Positions 44,277 through 54,726 of a DNA stretch of 64,000 bases are shown here, in pieces. The stretch lies in assembly GCF_001457475.1 (NCBI RefSeq), contig NZ_LN831029.1, positions 1,922,001 through 1,986,000 on the forward strand, read 5' to 3'. A program made the translations under genes and the position numbers. Position 1 is the stretch's first letter, and the number at the start of each line of letters is the position of its first letter. Source of the DNA: Achromobacter xylosoxidans. Its GTDB lineage: Bacteria > Pseudomonadota > Gammaproteobacteria > Burkholderiales > Burkholderiaceae_B. The notes under the pieces are model-generated. The model saw only the letters and a program-made list of their open reading frames with translations, did not search any database and was not told where the DNA came from.

Positions 44277-45716
44277 TCACTCCACCGCCTTGACCATGTC
44301 TTCCAGCACCTTCTTGGCGTCGCCGAAGACCATCATGGTGCGGTCCATGTAGAACAGTTCGTTGTCCAGGCCGGCGTAGCCGGAGGCCATCGAGCGCTTG
44401 TTCACGATCACGGTGCGGGCCTTGTAGGCTTCCAGGATCGGCATGCCGGCGATCGGCGATTTCGGATCGTTCTTGGCCGCCGGGTTGACCACGTCGTTGG
44501 CGCCCAGCACCAGCACCACGTCGGTCTGGCCGAATTCGCTGTTGATGTCTTCCATCTCGAAGACCTGGTCGTAGGGCACCTCGGCCTCGGCCAGCAGCAC
44601 GTTCATGTGCCCTGGCATGCGCCCCGCCACCGGGTGGATGGCGTACTTGACCGTCACGCCGCGTTCGGTGAGTTTTTCGGCCAGTTCCTTGAGCGCGTGC
44701 TGGGCGCGCGCCACCGCCAGGCCGTAGCCCGGCACGATGGTGACGCTTTCGGCGTTGGTCATCAGGAACGCGGCGTCGTCGGGGCTGCCCGACTTGACGC
44801 TGCGCTGCTGGCCGCCCCCAGCCGCCGCGGCCTCGCCCGCTTGGCCGCCGAAGCCGCCCAGGATGACGTTGAAGAACGAGCGGTTCATCGCCTTGCACAT
44901 GATGTACGAGAGGATGGCGCCGGACGAGCCCACCAGCGAGCCGGCGATGATCAGCATCGGGTTGTTGAGCGAGAAGCCGATGCCGGCCGCCGCCCAGCCC
45001 GAATAGCTGTTCAGCATCGACACCACCACCGGCATGTCGGCGCCGCCGATCGGGATGATGATCAGCACCCCCAGCACGAAGGCGATCAGCGTCATGATGA
45101 CGAACGGCGTCCACGCCTGCGTCAGCATGAACCACACGCCCATCGCCAGCATCAGCAACGCCAGCGCCAGGTTCAGCATGTGCTGGCCGGGGAACACCAC
45201 CGGCGCGCCCTGGAACAGCCGGAACTTGTATTTGCCCGACAGCTTGCCGAAGGCGATCACCGAACCCGAGAAGGTGATGGCGCCGACGAAAGTGCCGATG
45301 AACAGCTCGAAGCGGTTGCCGGTGGGGATCAGCGTGCCGGTGGCGACGATGCCGAAGGCGTGCGGCTCGGCCACCACGGCCACGGCGATGGCGACCGCCG
45401 CCAGGCCGATCATGCTGTGCATGAAGGCGACCAGTTCGGGCATCTTGGTCATTTCGACGCGCTTGGCCATCAGCGTGCCGATCGAGCCGCCGACCAGGAG
45501 GCCCAGCAGCACCCAGCCCAGCCCGATGGTGGCGGTGCCCGAGCGCGCCAGGCCGACGATGAGCGCGCCGGTGGTCAGCACCGCGATCGCCATGCCGGCC
45601 ATGCCGAAGGCGTTGCCCAGGCGCGAGGTGGTGGGGTGCGACAGGCCCTTGAGCGCCTGGATGAAACAGACCGAGGCAACCAGGTAGAGCAGCGTGACGA
45701 GGTTCAGCGAGATCAT
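44277..45716 (-). CDS. pntB: NAD(P) transhydrogenase beta subunit
   Basis: 479 residues. Some nine membrane helices come first (MISLNLVTLLYLVASVCFIQ onwards), then the NADP-binding domain III with VPGYGLAVARAQHALKELAE, HPVAGRMPGHMNVLLAEA and FYMDRTMMVFGDAKK. PntB and the alpha subunits couple proton entry to transfer of hydride from NADH to NADP+. It overlaps pntAB by four bases (ATGA). Confidence 0.97.
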   Translation of the reverse strand: MISLNLVTLLYLVASVCFIQALKGLSHPTTSRLGNAFGMAGMAIAVLTTGALIVGLARSGTATIGLGWVLLGLLVGGSIGTLMAKRVEMTKMPELVAFMHSMIGLAAVAIAVAVVAEPHAFGIVATGTLIPTGNRFELFIGTFVGAITFSGSVIAFGKLSGKYKFRLFQGAPVVFPGQHMLNLALALLMLAMGVWFMLTQAWTPFVIMTLIAFVLGVLIIIPIGGADMPVVVSMLNSYSGWAAAGIGFSLNNPMLIIAGSLVGSSGAILSYIMCKAMNRSFFNVILGGFGGQAGEAAAAGGGQQRSVKSGSPDDAAFLMTNAESVTIVPGYGLAVARAQHALKELAEKLTERGVTVKYAIHPVAGRMPGHMNVLLAEAEVPYDQVFEMEDINSEFGQTDVVLVLGANDVVNPAAKNDPKSPIAGMPILEAYKARTVIVNKRSMASGYAGLDNELFYMDRTMMVFGDAKKVLEDMVKAVE

Positions 45717-46030
45717 TTCGCTTCCTCCTTGGCCGGCTTCCTGTCCTTTTTCTTGAACATCTCCAGCATGCGCCGCGTGACCAGGAAGCCGCCGAACACG
45801 TTGACCGCGGCCAGCGCCACGGCGAACACGCCCATGCCGCGCGCCAGTCCGCCTTCGGTCAGCGCCGCCGCCAGCATGGCGCCGACGATGATGATGGCCG
45901 AGATCGCGTTGGTCACCGCCATCAACGGGGTGTGCAGCGCGGGGGTGACGTTCCAGACCACGTGGTAGCCGACGTAGATGGCCAGCACGAAGATGATGAG
46001 ATTCATCAGGGTGGGATTGATCGCTTCCAT
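45713..46030 (-). CDS. pntAB: NAD(P) transhydrogenase alpha subunit, membrane part
   Basis: 105 residues with about three membrane helices (LMNLIIFVLAIYVGYHVVWN, LMAVTNAISAIIIVGAMLAA, VFAVALAAVNVFGGFLVTRR) and a lysine-rich tail. It corresponds to domain II of PntA, which here is a separate gene as in Rhodospirillum, not fused as in E. coli. It follows pntAA by four bases. Confidence 0.96.
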   Translation of the reverse strand: MEAINPTLMNLIIFVLAIYVGYHVVWNVTPALHTPLMAVTNAISAIIIVGAMLAAALTEGGLARGMGVFAVALAAVNVFGGFLVTRRMLEMFKKKDRKPAKEEAK

Positions 46031-46034
46031 GCTT

Positions 46035-47153
46035 TCAGCTCCTGCGCGTCACATTGCCGCCTTCGCACACCAGGCAGGCCGCCACGATTTCATCGTCGCG
46101 CTGGATTGCCAGCGCGCCGTCCGCATTGATGATGAGTTTCAGGAAGTCGAGGATGTTGCGGGCATAGAGCGCCGACGCGTCCGTTGCGACCAGGCCGGGC
46201 AGGTTGGTCAGCCCGACCAGCGTCACGCCGTGTTTCTCGACCACCTTGCCTTTCTCTGACAGCGGGCAGTTGCCGCCGCGTTCGACCGCCAGGTCCACCA
46301 GCACCGAGCCGGGCTTCATGGCCGCGACCGTCTCGGCCGACACCAGCGTGGGCGCGGGGCGGCCGGGGATGAGGGCGGTGGTGATGACGATATCGGCCTG
46401 CTTGCAGCGTTCCGACACCAGCGCTGCCTGCCGCGCCATCCAGGCCGGCGGCATGGGGCGGGCATAGCCGCCCACGCCTTGCGCGATCTCGCGTTCCTCG
46501 TCGGTCTCGAACGGCACGTCGATGAACTTGGCGCCGAGCGATTCGACCTGCTCGCGCGCGGCGGGGCGCACGTCCGAGGCCTCGACCACCGCGCCCAGGC
46601 GCTTGGCCGTGGCGATGGCCTGCAGGCCGGCGACGCCGGTGCCCAGCACCACGGCGCGCGCGGCCTTGAGCGTGCCGGCGGCGGTCATCATCATGGGGAT
46701 CAGGCGGCCGTAGTGGTGGGCCGCCAGCAGCACGGCCTTGTAGCCGGCCAGGTTGGCCTGCGACGAGAGCACGTCCAGGCTTTGCGCGCGGGTGATGCGG
46801 GGCGCGGCTTCCAGCGCGAATCCGACCAGTCCGGCGGCGGCCATCTGCTGCAGGCCGTCGGCATCGAAGGGATCGAGCATGCCGATGACCACGCTGCCGG
46901 GTTTCATCTGCGGCAGTTCGGCCGCAGACGGCGCGCGAACCTTCATCACGAGCTCCGCCCCCAATGCCTCCTGGGCGGTGCCGAGCGTGGCGCCAGCGGC
47001 TTCGTAGGCTTCGTCGAGATAGCGCGCCGCAGTGCCCGCGCCACGCTCCACGACAACGGTGTGTTTGCCGCCTACGTACTTCTTGACGGTCTCTGGTGTT
47101 GCTGCGACACGGGTTTCCCCGTCTCGGGTTTCCCTTGGTATCCCGATGTGCAT
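46035..47153 (-). CDS. pntAA: NAD(P) transhydrogenase alpha subunit, soluble NAD-binding part
   Basis: 372 residues with no membrane helix, an AlaDH/PNT fold. Seen are MHIGIPRETRDGETRVAATP, KPGSVVIGMLDPFD, VLGTGVAGLQAIATAKRLGA (NAD-binding Rossmann) and EASDVRPAAREQVESLGAKF. It binds NADH outside the membrane and delivers hydride to domain III of PntB. GAGGAG lies upstream of the ATG, and TATAAC (minus strand, 47188-47183) may be its -10 box. Confidence 0.97.
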   Translation of the reverse strand: MHIGIPRETRDGETRVAATPETVKKYVGGKHTVVVERGAGTAARYLDEAYEAAGATLGTAQEALGAELVMKVRAPSAAELPQMKPGSVVIGMLDPFDADGLQQMAAAGLVGFALEAAPRITRAQSLDVLSSQANLAGYKAVLLAAHHYGRLIPMMMTAAGTLKAARAVVLGTGVAGLQAIATAKRLGAVVEASDVRPAAREQVESLGAKFIDVPFETDEEREIAQGVGGYARPMPPAWMARQAALVSERCKQADIVITTALIPGRPAPTLVSAETVAAMKPGSVLVDLAVERGGNCPLSEKGKVVEKHGVTLVGLTNLPGLVATDASALYARNILDFLKLIINADGALAIQRDDEIVAACLVCEGGNVTRRS

Positions 47154-47225
47154 CGACGCCTCTCCTCAGAAGGTTCGCCGTAGTTATAACGGATATACGC
47201 CCGGGGGAGGAGGTTCGGCGGGGCG

Positions 47226-47262
47226 CAAAAGAAAAGCCCCATGGGGTTAACCATGGGGCTTT
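47226..47262 (-). terminator. Rho-independent terminator after the N-formylglutamate amidohydrolase gene
   Basis: Read on the minus strand, AAAGCCCCATGG (47262-47251) pairs with CCATGGGGCTTT (47244-47233) around TTAACC, followed by TCTTTT. Confidence 0.9.
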
Positions 47263-47338
47263 GGGGCTCGCGCCCCGGTCATACCGGCCAGACTGACAGC
47301 TGGCTGCTGGCCGGCACCCGGCGCGCAGGCGTCCGGCG

Positions 47339-48214
47339 TCAGGCCGTCTGCGCGCGAGTCCAGTCGATCAGCGCGGCGGTGAGATCGCGCAGGTCGGCCT
47401 TGAGGCGGCCGTAGTTGGCCGACGGACGCAGGCTGGCCTCGTCCATGTAGAGCTTGCGGTTGATCTCGATCTGCAGGCTGTGGCGGTCTTCGTCGGGACG
47501 GCCGAAGGCGCGCACCAGCTCGACGCCCTTGTAGGGGTCGTTCACGGTCACGTTGTAGCCGCGCTCGCGCAGCCAGACCGCGATGAATTCGCGGAAGGCC
47601 GGATCGCTGGTGCTGCCGTCGCGGTCGCCCAGCACGAAGTCGGGATGGACCAGGCCGGGGCGGTCGGTGGCGTAGGCGCCGGCGACGCTGGGCATCGAGT
47701 GGCAGTTGATGTGCCAGACCTTGCCGAACTTCTGGTGGGCGCTGTCCAGCACCTGGCCCAGGGCGGCGTGGTACGGCTTCCAGCAGGCTTCGATGCGGTG
47801 CGTCACTTCCTCGACGCTCAGCTTGCGGTCGTACAGCGGCGTGCCGTCGTCCAGCATGCGCCAGATCAGGCCCTTGCCCAGCTTGACCTTGGGCGAGGCA
47901 TTGACCGCGCCGGGCCAGGCCTGGTCGAGCAGCAGTTCGTCGATTTCGTCCGGGGCGCGATTGGCATCGATGTAGGCGCGCGGAAAGCTCGCGGCGATCA
48001 TGGGCACGCCCATGTCGATGGCGTCGCCCCACAGATCATCAACCCAGGTGTCCTCGGCGGTGCGCAGGGCCCCGAAATCCACGGCGGGCGCGAAATCGGG
48101 CGGGTAGGTGGTGCCACTGTGCGGGGAGTCCAGCACCAGGGGCGCCGAGGGCGCCGAGTTCGGATACTGCTGCGGAAGGTCGAGCCGATAGGACAGGGGT
48201 TGGGTAATTCGCAT
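47339..48214 (-). CDS. N-formylglutamate amidohydrolase family protein
   Basis: 291 residues. The FGase pattern is clear: VLDSPHSGTTYPPDF (metal-binding region), AEDTWVDDLW, PRAYIDANRAPDE, IWRMLDDGTPLYDR, HINCHSM and RHSLQIEINRKLYMDE. The enzyme class hydrolyses N-formylglutamate at the end of one histidine degradation route. No hut gene is in the window, so the physiological substrate could be another N-acyl amino acid. It has its own terminator and lies 70 bases after the Bug-protein gene on the same strand. Confidence 0.9.
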   Translation of the reverse strand: MRITQPLSYRLDLPQQYPNSAPSAPLVLDSPHSGTTYPPDFAPAVDFGALRTAEDTWVDDLWGDAIDMGVPMIAASFPRAYIDANRAPDEIDELLLDQAWPGAVNASPKVKLGKGLIWRMLDDGTPLYDRKLSVEEVTHRIEACWKPYHAALGQVLDSAHQKFGKVWHINCHSMPSVAGAYATDRPGLVHPDFVLGDRDGSTSDPAFREFIAVWLRERGYNVTVNDPYKGVELVRAFGRPDEDRHSLQIEINRKLYMDEASLRPSANYGRLKADLRDLTAALIDWTRAQTA

Positions 48215-48284
48215 ATGGGGGTGTTGCGTTCGTGAATCGGAGACCCCCGCGCGCCGCGCGGACGCGGCGGGGGCCGAAGATCGC

Positions 48285-49274
48285 TCAGTCGATCTTCACG
48301 TTGGCTTCTTTGGCGATGCGCTTGTTCTTGGCGATCTCGGCCGAGATCTGCTTGGCAAACGCTTCGGGGCTGTTGGCGGCCGGCTCGGCGCCCAGCGCTT
48401 CCAGGCGCGACTTGACGTCGGCTTCGGCGCTGACCTTCTGCACGGCGGCGTTCAGCTTGGCCAGGATCGGGGCGGGCAGCTTGGCCGGGGCGACCAGGCC
48501 GAACCACGAGGCGTCGTTGACGGCGGGCAGGCCGACTTCGGCGAAGGTGGGCACGTTCGGCAGGCTGGCCACGCGCTTGGGCGCGGCGACGGCCATGGCG
48601 ATCAGGCGGCCGGACTGCACGTGCGGCAGGGTCGAGGGCAGGTTGTCGTACATGACGTCGACCTGGCCGGCCAGCGCATCGTTCAGCGCCGGGCCCACGC
48701 CACGGTAGGGCACGTGCATCAGGTCGGTGCCCGAGGCCATCTTGAACAGTTCGCCCATCATGTGCGAGACCGAGCCGTTGCCGGCCGAGGCGTAGGTCAG
48801 CTTGCCCGGCTGGCTCTTGGCCAGCTTGATGAACTCGGCCATGTCCTTGGCCTGCACCTTCGGGTTGATGGTCATGATGTTCGGCACGGCGGCCAGGTTC
48901 GAGACCGGCGTGAAGTCCTTCTCGCCATCGAACGGCAGGTTCGGGTAGATGGCCGGATTGATGCCGTGCGTGCTGACGGTGGCGATGCCCAGGGTGTAGC
49001 CGTCCGGCGCGCTGCTGGCCACGAAGGCGCTGCCGATCGAGCCGCCGGCGCCGCCGCGGTTTTCCACCACCACGGTCTGGTTCAGTTCCTTGCCGAGCTT
49101 GTCGGCGAACAGGCGGCCGACGATGTCGGTGGTGCCGCCGGGCGGGAACGGCACGATCAGGCGGATCGGCTTGCTCGGGTAGGCGTCTTCGGCATGGGCG
49201 ATGCCCGAGGTCAGCGGCGTGGCCAGGGTCGCGGCGGCGACACAGAGACCTAGGACTACATTACGGCGTTGCAT
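48285..49274 (-). CDS. Bug-family tripartite tricarboxylate transporter substrate-binding protein
   Basis: 329 residues from the ATG with complement 49272-49274. The signal peptide MQRRNVVLGLCVAAATLATP runs to AHA at 28. The mature protein begins EDAYPSKPIRLIVPFPPGGT, the Bug signature, with NRGGAGGSIGSAFV and FEGVPYRG-type HVPYRGVGPALNDALAGQ. Bug proteins are extremely abundant in Bordetella and relatives. No TctA/TctB permease genes are adjacent, so this is an orphan receptor. The divergent LysR gene probably controls it. Confidence 0.94.
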   Translation of the reverse strand: MQRRNVVLGLCVAAATLATPLTSGIAHAEDAYPSKPIRLIVPFPPGGTTDIVGRLFADKLGKELNQTVVVENRGGAGGSIGSAFVASSAPDGYTLGIATVSTHGINPAIYPNLPFDGEKDFTPVSNLAAVPNIMTINPKVQAKDMAEFIKLAKSQPGKLTYASAGNGSVSHMMGELFKMASGTDLMHVPYRGVGPALNDALAGQVDVMYDNLPSTLPHVQSGRLIAMAVAAPKRVASLPNVPTFAEVGLPAVNDASWFGLVAPAKLPAPILAKLNAAVQKVSAEADVKSRLEALGAEPAANSPEAFAKQISAEIAKNKRIAKEANVKID

Positions 49275-49333
49275 GGATTCCCCTATGAATTGGAAAGCGA
49301 CTGCGCAAAAGGCAGACGCAAACAGGAAGATTC

Positions 49334-49430
49334 TTTCGTGCAAGGCCGGTTTGCACAAACGAAAGTTTCTCCTTAAGCTATGACTTTTTTTCATGCCTCT
49401 TTTGCGGCGAAGTTTTCTTTTTGTAACTTC
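49334..49430. promoter_or_regulatory. Two inverted repeats in the Bug/LysR divergent region
   Basis: Site 1: GTGCAA (49338-49343) and TTGCAC (49351-49356) flank GGCCGGT, with TTTC before and GAAA after as outer arms. Site 2: GAAGTT (49409-49414) and AACTTC (49425-49430) with a 10-base spacer. Both lie between the two start codons in AT-rich DNA, as expected for a LysR recognition site and an activation site. Confidence 0.45.
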
Positions 49431-49466
49431 AAGCCCCGTCGACCGGGTCCGCAGGCATTCCCCCCC

Positions 49467-50387
49467 ATGAGACGGTTCTGTCCTTCGCTCACCGACCTGC
49501 AAGCCTTTGAAGTGGCCGCCAGGCACAGCAGCTTCACCCGCGCCGCCCAGGAGCTGTGCGTGACGCAGGGTGCGGTAAGTAAGCAAGTGAAACATCTGGA
49601 GGAGTTCGTCGGCGTCGAACTATTCCTGCGCATCAGGCAAGGGCTGGTCCTGACCGAGGCCGGCCGCAGCTACCTCACCAAGATCCAGGCGGGACTGGGC
49701 CAGATCGAGGCGGCCACCGTGGAACTGATCGCGCACCAGGGCCAGGGCGGCACGCTCAACCTGACCTGTATGCCGACCTTCGGCGCGCGCTGGCTGATCC
49801 CGCGCCTGACGGCCTTCATGCGGTTGCGCCCGGACATCCACGTGGAATTCCTGCCGCACCGCCAGGGCTACGATTTTTCGTCGCCCGAGCTGGACGCCGC
49901 CGTCCGTTTCGGCGAGGGCATCTGGCCGGGCAGCGGCGCCGACTACATCGTCGGCCGCGAGATCCTGCCGGTCTGCAGCCCGCGCCTGATTCCCGGCGGC
50001 TGTAGCGTGCCGGCGGACCTGCTGGCCTACCCCCTGCTGCACCATACCTCGGCCCTGGAAGGCTGGCGCGACTGGTTCGAGCAGGCCGGCTGCGACACCC
50101 GGCGCAGCCTGGAAGGGGCGCGCTTCGACCAGTATGCATTGCTGTCGCAGGCGGCCGCCGCCGGCTTCGGCGTGGCGCTGATCCCGCGCTGCCTGATCGA
50201 GGACGAATTGCGCGACGGCAAGCTGGCCGTGGCGATCCAGCTGCCGATCCGCGCGCGCATGGGCTACTACCTGTGCTACCCCGAGCAGAAGGCCAACCTG
50301 CCCACCCTGCAGGCGTTCCGGACCTGGCTGATGGAAGTCTCGCGGGCGGCCGAGCCGCAGCCGCAGGACGCCGCCGCCCCACAGTAA
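49467..50387 (+). CDS. LysR-family regulator, GcvA-like
   Basis: 306 residues from ATG 49467 (MRRFCPSLTDLQAFEVAARH); the frame is open to 49380. The LysR helix-turn-helix (SFTRAAQELCVTQGAVSKQV, VELFLRIRQGLVLTEAG) is of GcvA type, with the SKQV recognition helix. The C-terminal domain has PTFGARWLIPRLTAF and PLLHHTSALEGWRDWFEQAG. It is divergent from the Bug gene and lies 12 bases upstream of mnmA, so mnmA may be co-transcribed from it or from a promoter inside it. Confidence 0.92.
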   Translation: MRRFCPSLTDLQAFEVAARHSSFTRAAQELCVTQGAVSKQVKHLEEFVGVELFLRIRQGLVLTEAGRSYLTKIQAGLGQIEAATVELIAHQGQGGTLNLTCMPTFGARWLIPRLTAFMRLRPDIHVEFLPHRQGYDFSSPELDAAVRFGEGIWPGSGADYIVGREILPVCSPRLIPGGCSVPADLLAYPLLHHTSALEGWRDWFEQAGCDTRRSLEGARFDQYALLSQAAAAGFGVALIPRCLIEDELRDGKLAVAIQLPIRARMGYYLCYPEQKANLPTLQAFRTWLMEVSRAAEPQPQDAAAPQ

Positions 50388-50399
50388 AATGGCATCATC

Positions 50400-51518
50400 A
50401 TGAGTCAAACATCCACCAAGAAGGGCCGCGTTGTCGTCGGCATGTCCGGCGGGGTCGATTCTTCGGTCACCGCCTGGCTGCTCAAGCAGCAAGGCTACGA
50501 GGTCGTCGGCCTGTTCATGAAGAACTGGGAAGACGACGACGATTCCGAATACTGCTCCACCCGCCAGGACCTGCTGGACGCGGCCAGCGTGGCCGACCTG
50601 GTCGGCGTGGAATTCGAATACGTCAATTTCGCCGCCGAGTACAAGGACCGCGTGTTCGCGGAATTCCTGCGCGAGTACTCGGCCGGCCGCACGCCCAATC
50701 CGGACGTGCTGTGCAATGCCGAAATCAAGTTCAAGGCCTTCCTCGACCACGCCATGGCGCTCGGCGCCGAACACATCGCCACCGGCCACTACGCCCGCGT
50801 GCGCGAAGTGGCCGCCGAGGGCGGCGGCTCGCGCTTCGAGCTGCTCAAGGCGCTGGACGGTTCCAAGGACCAGAGCTATTTCCTGCACCGACTGAACCAG
50901 GCGCAACTGTCGCGCACCCTGTTCCCGCTGGGCGAGATCCACAAGACCGAGGTGCGTCGCATCGCGCACGAGATCGGCCTGCACAATGCGGCCAAGAAGG
51001 ACTCCACCGGCATCTGCTTCATCGGCGAACGTCCGTTCCGCGAGTTCCTGAACCGCTACCTGCCGACCGAACCGGGCCCGATCCTGACGCCGGAAGGACA
51101 GAAGGTCGGGCGCCACGAGGGCCTGTCGTTCTACACGCTGGGCCAGCGCAAGGGCCTGGGCGTGGGCGGCGTGAAGGGCCGCCAGCGCGATGACGGCACG
51201 GCCGAGGCCTGGTACGTGGCGCGCAAGGACCTCGAGCGCAATGTGCTTTACGTGGTGCAGGGGCATGACCATCCCTGGCTGCTGTCCGGCTCGTTGCGGG
51301 CGCAGGACGTCAGCTGGGTGGCGGGGCAGGCGCCTGCCGCGGGCGAATACGGCGCCAAGACGCGCTACCGCCAGGCCGATGCGGCCTGCCGCCTGGGCGA
51401 CGCGACCACCGAGGGCTTCACGCTCGATTTCGCCGAGCCGCAATGGGCGGTCACGCCCGGGCAATCGGCGGTGCTTTACGATGGCGATATCTGCCTGGGC
51501 GGCGGCATCATCGTCTAG
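50400..51518 (+). CDS. mnmA: tRNA-specific 2-thiouridylase MnmA
   Basis: 372 residues. The PP-loop [13 protein letters not shown] binds ATP. Cys residues in [12 protein letters not shown] and [14 protein letters not shown] are the catalytic pair that transfers sulfur. It makes 2-thiouridine at the wobble position of Lys, Glu and Gln tRNAs. The start ATG follows the LysR stop by 12 bases. A long stem-loop lies about 50 bases after the stop. Confidence 0.97.
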   Translation: MSQTSTKKGRVVVGMSGGVDSSVTAWLLKQQGYEVVGLFMKNWEDDDDSEYCSTRQDLLDAASVADLVGVEFEYVNFAAEYKDRVFAEFLREYSAGRTPNPDVLCNAEIKFKAFLDHAMALGAEHIATGHYARVREVAAEGGGSRFELLKALDGSKDQSYFLHRLNQAQLSRTLFPLGEIHKTEVRRIAHEIGLHNAAKKDSTGICFIGERPFREFLNRYLPTEPGPILTPEGQKVGRHEGLSFYTLGQRKGLGVGGVKGRQRDDGTAEAWYVARKDLERNVLYVVQGHDHPWLLSGSLRAQDVSWVAGQAPAAGEYGAKTRYRQADAACRLGDATTEGFTLDFAEPQWAVTPGQSAVLYDGDICLGGGIIV

Positions 51519-51565
51519 GCACGCCGGCCTGTGACGGGCCGTTGCAACACCGATAGCAGTTCCAG

Positions 51566-51600
51566 CCAGGCCCCGCGGGCGTCGCGTCCGCGGGGCCTGG
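51566..51600 (+). terminator. 13-bp stem-loop after mnmA
   Basis: CCAGGCCCCGCGG (51566-51578) pairs perfectly with CCGCGGGGCCTGG (51588-51600) around a nine-base loop. No T run follows, so it may be a Rho-associated or stabilising structure between mnmA and the TauE gene. Confidence 0.5.
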
Positions 51601-51640
51601 CTCATGAAAAACGGCGCATGCCGACAACGAGGAGAGGGAT

Positions 51641-52459
51641 GTGGATGTAACGATGGTGATTTGCCTGCTGGCGCTGGGCGCGGTGGCGGGCTTCGCGGCG
51701 GGGCTGCTGGGCATTGGCGGCGGCATGCTGCTGGTGCCGTTCCTGACGATGCTGTTCGCCTGGAAAGGCATGCCGGCGGACCTGGTGGTGCACGCCGCCA
51801 TCGCCACCTCGATGACCTCGATCCTGTTCACCTCGATCTCCAGCGTGCGCGCCCACCAGCAGAAGGGCACGATCAAATGGCGCATCGTCTGGGCCATGGC
51901 GCCCGGCATCATCCTGGGCGGCCTGCTGTCGGGCGGCGCGGTGTTCGCGGCGCTCAGCACCCTGTGGCTGTCGCTGTTCTTCGCGCTGTTCGTGGGCTAT
52001 TCCGGCTGGAACATGCTGCGCAACAAGAAGCCCAAGCCGAGCCGACAGATGCCGGGCGTGGTCGGCACCAGCGCGGCCGGCGCCGGCATCGGCTTCCTGT
52101 CGGGGCTGGTGGGGGCGGGCGGCGGCTTCCTGTCGGTGCCCTTCATGGTCTGGTGCAACGTGGCGCTGCACAATGCGGTGTCGACCTCGGCGGCGCTGGG
52201 TTTTCCCATCGCGCTGGCCAACAGCATCGGCTATGTGGTGTCGGGGCTGAACGAAGGCGCGACCCGCCCCGGCATGCTGGGCTACATCTACTGGCCGGCG
52301 CTGCTGGTGCTGGTGTGCGTCAGCGTCCTCACGGCGCCGCTGGGCGCGCGCATGGCGCACCGCTTGCCGGTGCAGACGCTGAAGCGGGTGTTCGCCTGCC
52401 TGCTGTTCGCGCTGGCCGCCTACATGCTGTTCAAGGCCGCGCAGGCGTTCTGGGCCTGA
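51641..52459 (+). CDS. Sulfite exporter TauE/SafE family permease, GTG start
   Basis: 272 residues with about eight membrane helices. It starts at GTG 51641 right after GAGGAGAGGG; ATG 51653 would be four residues shorter. The family repeat is seen twice: GFAAGLLGIGGGMLLVP near the N-terminus and GFLSGLVGAGGGFLSVPFM in the middle. Relatives export sulfite, sulfoacetate or other organosulfonates. No sulfur genes are adjacent, so the substrate is unknown. Confidence 0.9.
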   Translation: MDVTMVICLLALGAVAGFAAGLLGIGGGMLLVPFLTMLFAWKGMPADLVVHAAIATSMTSILFTSISSVRAHQQKGTIKWRIVWAMAPGIILGGLLSGGAVFAALSTLWLSLFFALFVGYSGWNMLRNKKPKPSRQMPGVVGTSAAGAGIGFLSGLVGAGGGFLSVPFMVWCNVALHNAVSTSAALGFPIALANSIGYVVSGLNEGATRPGMLGYIYWPALLVLVCVSVLTAPLGARMAHRLPVQTLKRVFACLLFALAAYMLFKAAQAFWA

Positions 52460-52472
52460 GCCGCAAGTGAAA

Positions 52473-52493
52473 CCGGCCGCGCAAGGCGGCCGG
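52473..52493. terminator. Hairpin between convergent tauE-like and GST genes
   Basis: CCGGCCGC (52473-52480) pairs with GCGGCCGG (52486-52493) around GCAAG. No T run on either strand. Confidence 0.45.
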
Positions 52494-52520
52494 AACGGTG
52501 CGGGACGATGCCGGGGGCCG

Positions 52521-53132
52521 TCAGGCCGTCTTGGGGATGGTGTCCACGAACGACTGGCGCTGCGACAGCTTGTCGTACAGGCGCGCCAGGTTGGGGTGGT
52601 TGGCGCGCCAGTCCAGCTCGGCGAAGCGCAGGTCCAGGTAGCCCAGGCCACAGCCCACGGCGATGTCGGCCAGGCTGTAGTTGATGCCCATGCAGTGGGC
52701 GTTCTCGCCCAGGCTCTTGTCCATGGCGTCCAGGCTGGCGTGGATCTTGCCGTACTGGCGTTCGATCCATTCCGGGCTGCGCTGCGCCTCGGGGCGCTGC
52801 TTTTCCTTGACGATGGTGACGCAGGCGTCCAGCAGGCCGTCGGCGATGGCTTCCCAGCACTTGACGGCCGCGCGGTCGCGGCCCGGCTGCGGAATCAGGC
52901 GGGCGACGGGGGACAAGGTATCCAGGTACTCGACGATGACGCGCGAATCGAACAGGGCGCCGCCATCTTCCATGACCAGGCAGGGCACCTTGCCCAGCGG
53001 GTTGTACGTTTGGATCTGCGTGTCGGCGGACCAGACGTTTTCGAGTTCAAGCCGATAATCCAGCTTTTTCTCGGCCATGACGATACGCACCTTGCGCACG
53101 TATGGACTGGTAAGCGAGCCGATCAGTTTCAT
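52521..53132 (-). CDS. Glutathione S-transferase family protein
   Basis: 203 residues from the ATG with complement 53130-53132 (MKLIGSLTSPYVRKVRIVMA). The thioredoxin-like N-terminal domain has the SPYVRKV loop and NPLGKVPCLVMEDGGALFDSR (cis-Pro and the Ser that binds glutathione). The helical C-terminal half (NYSLADIAVGCGLGYLDLRF) is typical. The pattern resembles the YfcG/stringent starvation group, but a specific substrate cannot be named. It is divergent from purB. Confidence 0.93.
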   Translation of the reverse strand: MKLIGSLTSPYVRKVRIVMAEKKLDYRLELENVWSADTQIQTYNPLGKVPCLVMEDGGALFDSRVIVEYLDTLSPVARLIPQPGRDRAAVKCWEAIADGLLDACVTIVKEKQRPEAQRSPEWIERQYGKIHASLDAMDKSLGENAHCMGINYSLADIAVGCGLGYLDLRFAELDWRANHPNLARLYDKLSQRQSFVDTIPKTA

Positions 53133-53170
53133 GGATTCACAAGCGGAGTCGGAAAGCGGCCGAAGTATAG

Positions 53171-54670
<1,500 letters not shown>

Positions 54671-54677
54671 TCGCCTT

Positions 54678-54698
54678 GCCGCGCGCCGGGCGCGCGGC
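54678..54698 (+). terminator. GC-rich stem-loop after purB
   Basis: GCCGCGCGC (54678-54686) pairs with GCGCGCGGC (54690-54698) around CGG, followed by ATCCTTGTTG, an imperfect T-rich tail. Confidence 0.5.
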
Positions 54699-54726
54699 AT
54701 CCTTGTTGTACTTACGGGAGATTGCA

